DNA from: Candidatus Brocadiales bacterium
Lineage (GTDB): Bacteria > Planctomycetota > Brocadiia > Brocadiales > Bathyanammoxibiaceae
NCBI GenBank assembly: GCA_030586765.1
Contig: JAUQZZ010000006.1
Span: forward strand, 1-28,845
Direction of reading: 5' to 3'
Length of the DNA stretch: 28,845 nt
Numbering within the stretch: position 1 is the stretch's first letter; every line of letters starts with the position of its first letter. Under the pieces are notes generated by a model. The model saw only the letters and a list, made by a program, of their open reading frames with translations. It searched no databases and was not told the DNA's origin. Positions 1 through 7,136 of the stretch are shown here, piece after piece. The translations under genes were made by a program, and so were the position numbers.

Positions 1-662
1 ACCTCTATCCTGGCAATACTGCCGTGGTGGCGGACCCGAAATTGCTTGAAACCCATTTCTCTAAGGAGGGTCTCTGCCTGGGAGACTATCTGGAGCTTTT
101 CTTGGGTAATGGCCTCGCCATAGGGGAAGCGGCTGGACATGCAGGCATAGGAAGGCTTATCCCAGGTGGAGAGGTCTAGTTCCTTAGAGATAGCTCTGAT
201 ATCGTCCTTTCCCAGGCCGGCCTCCTTGAGGGGGCTGCGTACCTCTAGTTCCTGGGCGGCCTGCGAGCCAGGTCTATAGTCCTTGGCGTCATCCAGGTTG
301 GCACCATCTACCACATTCTTATACCCTTCCTGCTGAGCGAGTTCTTTGAGTTTCTCAAAGAGTTCTGACTTGCAGAAGTAGCACCTGTTAGGGGGGTTAC
401 TGGAAAAGCCCTTTATCTCCAGTTCCTTTGTTTGGATAATGAGGTGGGGTATGCCAATCTCACTGGCTACCCTTTTAGCGGCCTCTAGCTCATAGCTGGG
501 ATAGGTCTCTGAGCTGGCCGTAACGGCCAGGGCCCTTTCCCCCAGGAGGTCGTAGCAGAGTTTTGCCACCAGGGCACTATCCACCCCCCCTGAGAAGGCC
601 ACTACAGCGCTGTCTAGCCCCCTAATAATATCTTTAAGTCTTGCTAGTTTTACCTTGTCCAA
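1..662 (-). CDS. larE: LarE-like ATP-dependent sacrificial sulfur transferase (3' end beyond the window)
   Basis: Partial gene; about 220 N-terminal residues are visible and the C-terminus lies off the left edge. LarE is a PP-loop ATPase that donates sulfur, from its own cysteine in some members, to build the nickel-pincer nucleotide cofactor of lactate racemase-type enzymes. The PP-loop reads VVAFSGGVDSALVAK near residues 20-35. Further on are NRCYFCKSELF, DGANLDDAKDYRPG and PSYACMSSRFPYG, the last carrying the cysteine expected of the sacrificial-sulfur family. The likely start is TTG at 662, because an in-frame stop lies just upstream and homologues begin at this point; no clear Shine-Dalgarno is seen. 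It begins about 24 bases after the RelE-type toxin stop and is probably cotranscribed with it. larB/larC are not in view, so the cofactor role is inferred from family alone; other ExsB-like sulfur or amide chemistry is possible. Confidence 0.85.
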   Translation of the reverse strand, partial: MDKVKLARLKDIIRGLDSAVVAFSGGVDSALVAKLCYDLLGERALAVTASSETYPSYELEAAKRVASEIGIPHLIIQTKELEIKGFSSNPPNRCYFCKSELFEKLKELAQQEGYKNVVDGANLDDAKDYRPGSQAAQELEVRSPLKEAGLGKDDIRAISKELDLSTWDKPSYACMSSRFPYGEAITQEKLQIVSQAETLLREMGFKQFRVRHHGSIARIE

Positions 663-685
663 GGGTGATGCCGCAAGGGTGCACT

Positions 686-946
686 TTAAGCTCTATAAGA
701 CTCTTTTCTATGAGCGATTCTGAGAATAAGGATAGTTTCTGGCTGTTTTTCTATAGTATAAATTATTCTGTAATTGCCTATTCTAACACTCCACAGACCT
801 TTAAATTTGCCTTTAAGAGGCTTTCCTAAGAAGGGATTATTTATTAGTTTTTCTTCAATAAGCTCGAGGCATCTCTTTATAGTTTCCTTTGGAAGTTTAC
901 TCAGGTCTTTGGCAACGCTAGCCTTATACTCTATCTTATAACCCAA
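686..946 (-). CDS. RelE/ParE-family toxin of a type II toxin-antitoxin pair
   Basis: An 86-residue basic protein with the RelE/ParE fold signature: an N-terminal beta strand (YKIEYKASVAKDLSKLP), two helices, a GLWSVRIGNYRIIYTIE hairpin and the terminal ILRIAHRKESYR strand. RelE members cut mRNA on the ribosome and ParE members poison gyrase; the terminal basic/His-Arg-Lys-Tyr cluster leans towards the RelE type. The start is TTG at 946; no ATG is available in frame and this position matches family N-termini. It overlaps the upstream antitoxin gene by 11 bases, the usual antitoxin-first arrangement with translational coupling. Target and activity are not proven. Confidence 0.85.
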   Translation of the reverse strand: MGYKIEYKASVAKDLSKLPKETIKRCLELIEEKLINNPFLGKPLKGKFKGLWSVRIGNYRIIYTIEKQPETILILRIAHRKESYRA

Positions 947-1157
947 GAATTGCCCGTATCTCCTCTTTAGAGACCCTCTTGTCTTTTGGGTTACGAAGCC
1001 TCTTTAAGGCTATCTGTGCCTCCTCTGTATCTTCCAAATAGGCTCTGAGTGCTCTTGATAGTAAGCGTGCCTTCTTTTCCTCAGTCTCTAGATGGAGCGC
1101 TTCCAGCTTTTTTAACCACTTTTTTTCAATAGGGAAAGACACTTTTGGCCTCGACAT
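936..1157 (-). CDS. Antitoxin partner of the RelE/ParE-type toxin (ribbon-helix-helix-like)
   Basis: A 73-residue, highly charged protein that begins SRPKVSFPIEKKWLKKLEAL. This looks like a beta strand followed by a helix, as in ribbon-helix-helix DNA-binding antitoxins. The C-terminal half (residues 45-73) is charged and would be the toxin-wrapping tail. The assignment rests mainly on position: it immediately precedes and overlaps the toxin gene. Such antitoxins normally bind their own promoter; only 22 bases separate the start from the end of nadA, so either an internal promoter sits inside nadA or the pair reads through from nadA. The exact antitoxin family is uncertain. Confidence 0.7.
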   Translation of the reverse strand: MSRPKVSFPIEKKWLKKLEALHLETEEKKARLLSRALRAYLEDTEEAQIALKRLRNPKDKRVSKEEIRAILGL

Positions 1158-1179
1158 AATTAATCTATTTCTGCTGGTG

Positions 1180-2109
1180 TCAGACTTTTAAGGCAGTCTT
1201 GGGTTCTGAGAGTTCCATCATTCTGTCTATGGCCAGCCTGGCCTTTTCTGAGATGTCCTTTGGTACGGTGATTTCTGTTTCCATGTCTTCCAGGCACCAG
1301 AGGACCTTTTCCAGGGTGTTCTTTTTCATGTTGGGGCATAGGGCCTGTGGGGTGGCGGGGATGAAGGTCTTTCCAGGGCTCTCTTTCTGGAGCCTGTGGA
1401 TTATCCCGTTTTCAGTGCCAACGATGATTTCCAGGGCCTCGGATTCCCTGGCATATCTGGCAATACCCGTGGTGCTGGCCACGTGGTCTGCCAGGGCAAT
1501 GACATCGGGGGTACATTCTGGGTGAACCACAACCTTGGCCCTGGGCCATTCCTCTTTGCGTTTCTCTATATCCTGGGCCAGGATGCGGTGGTGGGTGGGG
1601 CAGTAGCCTGGCCAGAGGTGCATCTTTCTGCCTATTTTTGAGGATACGTAGTGTCCCAGACTTTTATCCGGTACGAAGATAATCTCCTCCTCTTTTGGGA
1701 TAGAGGAGACCACGTTCTGGGCGTTAGAGGAGGTGCAGCAGATATCGCTCTCTGCCTTCACTGCGGCGGTGGTGTTTACGTAACAGACCACAGTGGAGTG
1801 AGGTAGCTCCTCCTTTTTTTTACGCAGGGCCTCGGCAGTAATCATGTTGGCCATAGGACAACCTGCATGTACGTCTGGCATGAGTACGGTCTTGTCAGGG
1901 CATAGTATGGCGGCGGTCTCGGCCATAAAGTGGACTCCACAGAAGACTATTACCTCTGCACGGGTCTTTGCAGCCTGCTGGGATAGTCCCAGGGAATCCC
2001 CGATAAAGTCCGCTATATCCTGAATCTCGCCCCTCTGGTAGTTGTGGGCAAGGATAACGGCCTTGCGCCTTTTCTTTAGTTCTTCTATCTTCTTGACGAG
2101 ACTATTCAT
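1180..2109 (-). CDS. nadA: Quinolinate synthase NadA
   Basis: A 309-residue cytosolic [4Fe-4S] enzyme that condenses iminoaspartate with dihydroxyacetone phosphate to quinolinate in de novo NAD synthesis. The three cluster cysteines fall where expected at about 84 (AGCPMAN), 170 (WPGYC) and 258 (ALCPNMK). The N-terminal ILAHNYQ and the HPECTPDV segment are active-site signatures. Length matches the family, and the ATG at 2109 follows an AGGA Shine-Dalgarno. The gene has a good promoter (2169-2198) and leads a minus-strand run into a toxin-antitoxin pair and larE. nadB and nadC are not in the window. Confidence 0.96.
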   Translation of the reverse strand: MNSLVKKIEELKKRRKAVILAHNYQRGEIQDIADFIGDSLGLSQQAAKTRAEVIVFCGVHFMAETAAILCPDKTVLMPDVHAGCPMANMITAEALRKKKEELPHSTVVCYVNTTAAVKAESDICCTSSNAQNVVSSIPKEEEIIFVPDKSLGHYVSSKIGRKMHLWPGYCPTHHRILAQDIEKRKEEWPRAKVVVHPECTPDVIALADHVASTTGIARYARESEALEIIVGTENGIIHRLQKESPGKTFIPATPQALCPNMKKNTLEKVLWCLEDMETEITVPKDISEKARLAIDRMMELSEPKTALKV

Positions 2110-2168
2110 GCCTTTTCCTAAGTTTAAGGTTTGATAGAAGATAACCCTCCTGGGGAAGGTAATTACAT

Positions 2169-2198
2169 ATCATACCAGAAATAAACAATATTTTACAA
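2169..2198 (-). promoter_or_regulatory. Sigma-70-like promoter of nadA
   Basis: On the minus strand, TTGTAA (2198-2193), an 18-base spacer and TATGAT (2174-2169). The -10 box is preceded by TGG, giving an extended -10 that compensates for the weak -35. Predicted transcription start is near 2162, about 50 bases before the nadA start. Its -35 box lies only about 15 bases from that of the divergent histidine-kinase promoter. Confidence 0.55.
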
Positions 2199-2212
2199 GG
2201 GGTTTTTCCCTA

Positions 2213-2241
2213 TTGACAGGCCCTTTAACTAAGACTATCAT
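2213..2241 (+). promoter_or_regulatory. Sigma-70-like promoter of the histidine kinase/response regulator operon
   Basis: TTGACA at 2213-2218, a 17-base spacer and TATCAT at 2236-2241: a perfect -35 and five of six matches at -10. Predicted start near 2248, about 26 bases before the kinase ATG at 2274. Confidence 0.65.
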
Positions 2242-2273
2242 TTTCCTTCTAAACAGTTAATGAAGGGCAAGGT

Positions 2274-4388
2274 ATGTCTTTATATGAGATAGTTTCCCTC
2301 ACAGGTTTCCTGGTAGGAAGCGTCCTCCACGCGGTTCTCTTGGGCCTTATCTTTCAGAGAAAGAATAAAACCCCCAGCGAGATGGCCTTTCTGTTTCTAG
2401 TGGTTACAGTGGCCATGTGGAATGTGGGTAATGCCATATCTTTATTTAGCCTGATGCTCTTTGAGAGGAATGTTCCTTCCATTAATTACCTGGCTGATGC
2501 CATGGCCTACGTGGGCATTGGGTTTATACCCAGCCTGCTCCTCCATACCTCTACCCTTTATCTTAGAGAGAGAGGCTGGAACGTTAGTAATAGGTTCCAG
2601 CACCTTATCACCGCTGTGGTATACCTCCCTGTGCTGCCCTTTTCTGTGGCCATTAGGCAGATGATCTTTTCAGAAGAGACATCCATCTTTATGTCGGTGT
2701 CTCCCTTTGTAAAGCCTTTCGTGGTATGGCTCATAATCGCCCTGGGGGTAACGGCTTTCATCACCCACAGGCTGGCCCAACTAGCAGAAGACGCCGAAGA
2801 CAAGAAATTCCATCTTTCTATATCCTGGGTGCTTATCTTTGCGGCAGCCTTTATTGGGTTTACAGTGCTCTTGGAGGGCAGGAGGGTCTCCTACCTGGGG
2901 GATTACCTTGTCCTGGCCGCTATGCTATCTTCTATATTCCCCAGCATAATCTTCTCCTACTTTGTCTACAGGTTTAACTATATGGAGTTTGTACTAAGAA
3001 GGAGTGTTTTTTATTCCTTCCTCACCCTTATACTTATCTGTGTTTACTACTTTGGGATAAAAGAACTCTCTAAGTATTTGGAGAGGCACTACCTAGTTAA
3101 TGCCAGGGTGTTAGAGGCTACCTTTGTTATCGGCCTTGTGTACTGGTTTCCAAAGCTGAAGGAAAAGTTGCAGGACCTTATGAGGATGCTCCTCTTTAGG
3201 CGTGCGGCCGATAGTGAGTATCTTCTCAATGACCTCAGCCATACTATCGGAGAGGATTCCCTGATAAATCTCCCCCGCCTTCTTGATTATGTAGTGGAGG
3301 CTATAAAGAATGCTACTGGGGTGAAGAAGGCTAGTCTTTTCTTATTTAAGGGAGATAAGATACAGGCCTTTGGTAACGATGCGAAGAGGGCCTTAACACG
3401 TAAGTGTGTAAGTAACATCAGCAGACACTTCTCCACTGGGGAGATGGCCGTGCTGGAAAGGCCAGAGGTGAAGGATGTTTCTATTGTAAGTGAGATGCGG
3501 TCCCTGGATGCCCAGTACGTCTTTCCCGTTTTTGAGGAGAGGAGTCTTATTGGACTTCTCTGTCTGGGCAGGTCTATCCGTGGGCTGCCCTTACCCTCGG
3601 ATAATCTTGAGCAGCTCTTGATTATAGCCAATCAGGTATCCTCTGCCCTGGGCAAGGCAAGACTCATAGAGGAGAAGCTGAAACTGGAGAGGAAGATAAT
3701 GGAGAGTGAAAAACTGCTCAGCCTGGGAAGGCTCTCTACCAGCGTAGCCCATGAGGTAAAAAATCCTCTGAGTTCCATAAAATCAATAGTCCAGGTGCTC
3801 AGGGAGGACCTTAAAGGGGATGGGCAAAGTAGGGAGGCACTTTCTATTATTGTTGGAGAGATTGATAGGCTTACAAAGGTAATAAACCAACTCCTGCAGT
3901 TTGCCCGACCCGCTGGGGGTAATAAGCGGAGCTACAGTCTTTCTGAGGTCTTGTCGGGGGTGCTCCTTGTGTTGGGACATGAGGCCAGTAGAAACGGTGT
4001 CAGCCTTCAGTGTCTAATTCCAGAAGAACTTCCCAAGATACGAACAGAGGAGGGCGCCTTACAGGAGATATTCTTTAACCTTATAAATAACGCCTTACAG
4101 GCCATGCCTAATGGGGGTAAGCTTTCTATTAGTGCTGAGGTTAACCCAGGTAGCGGGATAAAAATAAGGGTGTCAGACACAGGCCCAGGCATACCTAAGG
4201 GCTCTCTGGATAAAGTCTTCGAGCCCTTTTATACCACCAAGCAAACGGGTACGGGCCTGGGGCTCTCCATTGTAAAGAGGAGGCTGGAGGAGATGGAGGG
4301 GAGGATAGAGGTAGAAAGCAGTGCTCATGGTACAAGTTTCATTATACACCTACCTTTAGAGGAGAGCCTCTTAGTGAAGGGGGAATAG
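2274..4388 (+). CDS. Membrane-bound sensor histidine kinase (7TM-like input, GAF, HisKA, HATPase_c)
   Basis: A 704-residue kinase. Residues 1 to about 290 contain some seven to eight hydrophobic segments, starting YEIVSLTGFLVGSVLHAVLL, and resemble the polytopic N-terminal sensor of PrsK-type and other orphan kinases. A GAF-like domain covers about 325-465. The HisKA dimerisation helix has the phospho-acceptor His493 in AHEVKNPLSS. The ATPase domain shows the N-box (NLINNALQAMPNGG), G1 (DTGPGIPKG) and G2 (GTGLGLSIVKRR). Its stop is two bases from the start of the NtrC-type regulator, so the two are one operon and surely one phosphorelay. The stimulus is unknown; a membrane- or lipid-derived signal is only a guess from the topology. 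Confidence 0.93.
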   Translation: MSLYEIVSLTGFLVGSVLHAVLLGLIFQRKNKTPSEMAFLFLVVTVAMWNVGNAISLFSLMLFERNVPSINYLADAMAYVGIGFIPSLLLHTSTLYLRERGWNVSNRFQHLITAVVYLPVLPFSVAIRQMIFSEETSIFMSVSPFVKPFVVWLIIALGVTAFITHRLAQLAEDAEDKKFHLSISWVLIFAAAFIGFTVLLEGRRVSYLGDYLVLAAMLSSIFPSIIFSYFVYRFNYMEFVLRRSVFYSFLTLILICVYYFGIKELSKYLERHYLVNARVLEATFVIGLVYWFPKLKEKLQDLMRMLLFRRAADSEYLLNDLSHTIGEDSLINLPRLLDYVVEAIKNATGVKKASLFLFKGDKIQAFGNDAKRALTRKCVSNISRHFSTGEMAVLERPEVKDVSIVSEMRSLDAQYVFPVFEERSLIGLLCLGRSIRGLPLPSDNLEQLLIIANQVSSALGKARLIEEKLKLERKIMESEKLLSLGRLSTSVAHEVKNPLSSIKSIVQVLREDLKGDGQSREALSIIVGEIDRLTKVINQLLQFARPAGGNKRSYSLSEVLSGVLLVLGHEASRNGVSLQCLIPEELPKIRTEEGALQEIFFNLINNALQAMPNGGKLSISAEVNPGSGIKIRVSDTGPGIPKGSLDKVFEPFYTTKQTGTGLGLSIVKRRLEEMEGRIEVESSAHGTSFIIHLPLEESLLVKGE

Positions 4389-4390
4389 CC

Positions 4391-5794
4391 ATGGGTCCAT
4401 CCATACTTATAGTAGATGATGAAAAGGGTGCCAGGTTCGGCATGAGGAGGGCCTTAGAGAAGGACGGCTATATTGTCCATGAGGCCGACAGCGGACCTCA
4501 GGCCCTGGAAGAGATAAAGGTACGGTGTCCAGGGCTAGTTTTCCTGGATATAAATATGCCTGGGATGGATGGACTGGAGGCACTGAAGAGGATAAGGGAA
4601 CTAGTCCGCCTCAGGCGGATTCCCCTGGTGGTGGTGGTGACAGCTCATGGCTCAGAGAAGATTGCGGTAGAGGCGATGAAAAAGGGGGCTTACGACTATA
4701 TAGCAAAGCCCTTTGAGATAGAGGAGTTGAGGATTATTGCCAAGAATGCCTTGGAGAAGCTGGCACTAGAGGATGAGAATGAGAGGCTCAGGTTCCAGCT
4801 AGACCGTCTCGACTCCATGGGGGAGATCCTTGGTAAGAGTGAGGTTATGAAGGATGTCTTTGCCAGGATAGAAAAGGTCTCGGCCACAGATGTTACCGTG
4901 CTTATTCATGGTGAGAGTGGCAGCGGAAAGGAACTGGTGGCCAGAGAGATTCACAAGAGGAGCAAGAGGGCACAGGGGCCCCAGGTGGTAATGAACTGTG
5001 CGGCCGTGCCAGAGACCCTTATAGAGAGCGAGCTCTTCGGTCATGAGAGGGGGGCCTTTACTGGGGCCACAGATAGGCGCATAGGCAAGTTTGAACTGGC
5101 TCACGGGGGAACCATCTTCCTGGACGAGGTGGGAGACATGAGTATTAGTACCCAGTCAAAGCTTCTCAGGGTCCTGGAGGAGCAGAAGTTTGAGCGGCTG
5201 GGTGGGACAGATACATTGAAGGTGGATGTGAGGGTTGTTAGTGCCACCAACAAGAACCTCCAGGAGGAGATAAAGGTAGGGAGGTTCAGGGAAGACCTTT
5301 ACTATAGGTTGAAGGTAGTGGAGATAGAACTCCCGGCCTTGCGGGACCGTAGGGAAGACATACCCTTGCTAGTGCATCATTTCTTAGAGCTCTTCTCCAG
5401 GAAACATAAGAAAAAGGGGATAAATATATCCAAGGAGGTGATGAGGGCGATGGTGTGTTACGACTGGCCAGGCAATGTCCGCCAACTGGCTAACCTCATA
5501 GAAAGCGCAGTGGTGCTGGCAGAAGATTCCACTATCGTCCTGGAAGCCCTCCCTGAGGAGTTAAGGGGTTCTCAACCCTCCACTGCTTCTGCCCTGGAGA
5601 TTGAATACAGTCTCCCCTTTAAGGAGGCCAAGAAGAGGTTGGTAGAGACCTTTGAAAGAGAATTTATTAGCAGGAGTCTGGAGGCCCATAAAGGAAACGT
5701 CACAAGGGCAGCAGAGACCCTGGGCATGCACAGGCAAGGACTACAGCAGAAGATAAGAGAACTTCAACTAAGGCGCAAGGAAGAATCTAAGTAG
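4391..5794 (+). CDS. Sigma-54-dependent response regulator, NtrC family
   Basis: A 467-residue activator of sigma-54 RNA polymerase. The receiver domain (1 to about 120) carries the phospho-acceptor Asp53 in FLDINMPGMDG and the conserved Lys in IAKPF. The AAA+ domain follows with Walker A GESGSGKE (174-181), the sigma-54-contacting GAFTGA loop (221-226) and Walker B TIFLDEVGD. A FIS-type helix-turn-helix ends the protein (GNVTRAAETLGMHRQGLQQKIREL region split over about 438-462). All catalytic motifs are intact. It is cotranscribed with the upstream histidine kinase, its likely phosphodonor. I saw no convincing -24/-12 promoter in the window, so its targets are probably elsewhere. Confidence 0.95.
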   Translation: MGPSILIVDDEKGARFGMRRALEKDGYIVHEADSGPQALEEIKVRCPGLVFLDINMPGMDGLEALKRIRELVRLRRIPLVVVVTAHGSEKIAVEAMKKGAYDYIAKPFEIEELRIIAKNALEKLALEDENERLRFQLDRLDSMGEILGKSEVMKDVFARIEKVSATDVTVLIHGESGSGKELVAREIHKRSKRAQGPQVVMNCAAVPETLIESELFGHERGAFTGATDRRIGKFELAHGGTIFLDEVGDMSISTQSKLLRVLEEQKFERLGGTDTLKVDVRVVSATNKNLQEEIKVGRFREDLYYRLKVVEIELPALRDRREDIPLLVHHFLELFSRKHKKKGINISKEVMRAMVCYDWPGNVRQLANLIESAVVLAEDSTIVLEALPEELRGSQPSTASALEIEYSLPFKEAKKRLVETFEREFISRSLEAHKGNVTRAAETLGMHRQGLQQKIRELQLRRKEESK

Positions 5795-5878
5795 TTAGGC
5801 GGCTCGGATATAGGCCACGCGGTTAAAAAAGCTGTAAATCACCAGGGAGATTAACGTAACGTATAAAAACATTTATGT

Positions 5879-5907
5879 TTGACTTTTAACCCTTTGTGTG
5901 TTTAAAT
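5879..5907 (+). promoter_or_regulatory. Sigma-70-like promoter of the aquaporin gene
   Basis: TTGACT (5879-5884), a 17-base spacer, TTAAAT (5902-5907), in an AT-rich stretch 47 bases before the aquaporin ATG at 5954. The 159-base gap after the response regulator holds no clear terminator. Confidence 0.5.
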
Positions 5908-5953
5908 TCTTAAAACTAAAGGGTGGCAGGAAACAAGGAGAGGGTAGAAAGAT

Positions 5954-6688
5954 ATGAATGAAAATTATCGCAGGTATATTGCGGAGGCCATTGGTACCTT
6001 TGCCCTGGTCTTCATTGGGGCTGGCTCCATATGCACGGACTTCTATTTGAGAAACGCCGGAGGGGCAGGCATCGGACTCTTGGGTATCTCCATTGCCTTT
6101 GGTTTTGTGGTGCTGGCGATGGTCTATGCCACAGGGTACCTCTCGGGAGGACATATCAACCCGGCAGTTACTGTGGCCTTCTGGGTTACCAGGCGTATGG
6201 ATACAAACCTCGCAGTCTTTTATATCGTTTCACAGTTGGTGGGGGCTACGGTAGCGGGTTTTGTCCTGAGGACCATCTATCCAGACGCTGTGGCCAGTGT
6301 ACATCTGGGGACTACTTATCTTGGTCATGGTGTACCTGTGGCCAGGGGCATCCTCATGGAAGCTGTGATTACCTTCCTCCTGGTGTTAACGGTCTTCTCT
6401 ACGGCCATTGACAGAAGGTCCACCAAGGCCTTTGCTGGGCTCTGCATAGGATTGGCCATACTCTTTGGGGTAATGATTGGTGGCCCCATAACAGGGGGCT
6501 CGATGAACCCAGCCCGTACCTTTGGTCCTGCCATAGCCTCTGGGTTTTTCCAGAACCACTTTGTCTACTGGATAGGGCCCATAGTAGGGGGGATTGTTGC
6601 TAGCATCTTCTACGAGAGGTTGCTGGCCGAGGAGCCAGGTGCTGGATTGGAGGTAGAGAAGCCTACTCCTGGAAGGCGGAGGCGGTAG
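5954..6688 (+). CDS. MIP-family aquaporin channel
   Basis: A 244-residue inner-membrane channel with six transmembrane segments and both half-helix NPA motifs (HINPAV at 68-72, SMNPART at 184-189). It conducts water and/or small neutral solutes. By alignment with AqpZ the selectivity filter would be Phe49, Val173, Gly182 and Arg188. The His of water-specific AqpZ is therefore replaced by Val, nearer to the archaeal AqpM pattern (Ile), and the loop E text ITGGSMNPARTFGP resembles NIP/AqpM-type members. The C-terminus is a short basic tail. Its 3' end overlaps the converging acetyltransferase gene by 26 bases. Solute specificity cannot be assigned; water, glycerol or dissolved gases are candidates. 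Confidence 0.93.
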   Translation: MNENYRRYIAEAIGTFALVFIGAGSICTDFYLRNAGGAGIGLLGISIAFGFVVLAMVYATGYLSGGHINPAVTVAFWVTRRMDTNLAVFYIVSQLVGATVAGFVLRTIYPDAVASVHLGTTYLGHGVPVARGILMEAVITFLLVLTVFSTAIDRRSTKAFAGLCIGLAILFGVMIGGPITGGSMNPARTFGPAIASGFFQNHFVYWIGPIVGGIVASIFYERLLAEEPGAGLEVEKPTPGRRRR

Positions 6689-7136
6689 GAATATCTAGTA
6701 TAAGAGGGACTTCATTACAATCAGGGAATTTGGGGCACCTTATACACTCTGTCCATATCTTATGAGGTAGGCTCTCTTTTTCCACCAGGCGGAAGCCACG
6801 GCGCTGGAAGAATTCTGGCTGGTATGTGAGGACAAAGAGCCTCTCTATCCCCAGAGATTTCGCCTCCTGGATACACTCCCTTACCAACTCTCCCCCGATA
6901 CCTTTTCTCTGGTGGGTTTCTTGTACCGCCAGGGATTTTATTTCGGAGAGGTCTTTCCAGAAGATATGAAGGGCGGCACAGCCAATTATCTCCCCACCGT
7001 CAATATAGACAAAGTAGTCCCTTATATTCTCGTATATCTCCCTAAGGGAGCGGGGGAGCATGAGGTCCTTTGAGGCAAAGTAGTTGATGATCTTGTGGAC
7101 CTTTTCTACGTCAGAAACAACGGCCTTTCTAATCAT
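6663..7136 (-). CDS. GNAT N-acetyltransferase, short ArgA-type (N-acetylglutamate synthase-like)
   Basis: A 157-residue GNAT protein. Motif A, the acetyl-CoA pyrophosphate loop, is HQRKGIGG at 75-82, and the segment FFQRRGFRLVEKESLPHKIW is typical of short stand-alone N-acetylglutamate synthases. These lack the amino-acid-kinase domain of classical ArgA and occur in delta-proteobacteria and actinobacteria. A conserved cysteine cluster, CIRCPKFPDC (131-140), close to the C-terminus also fits that group. The likely reaction is acetyl-CoA plus glutamate, the first step of arginine synthesis. The ATG overlaps the stop of the TatD/radical-SAM gene by four bases (ATGA), so it is translationally coupled as the last gene of the rplS operon. 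Confidence 0.75.
   Translation of the reverse strand: MIRKAVVSDVEKVHKIINYFASKDLMLPRSLREIYENIRDYFVYIDGGEIIGCAALHIFWKDLSEIKSLAVQETHQRKGIGGELVRECIQEAKSLGIERLFVLTYQPEFFQRRGFRLVEKESLPHKIWTECIRCPKFPDCNEVPLILDIPTASAFQE

Noticed and set aside
2274..5794. Calling the two-component pair PrsK/PrsR of an exosortase/PEP-CTERM system
   Set aside because: The kinase topology is similar, but the regulator's N-terminus does not look like PrsR and no exosortase or PEP-CTERM protein is present in the window.
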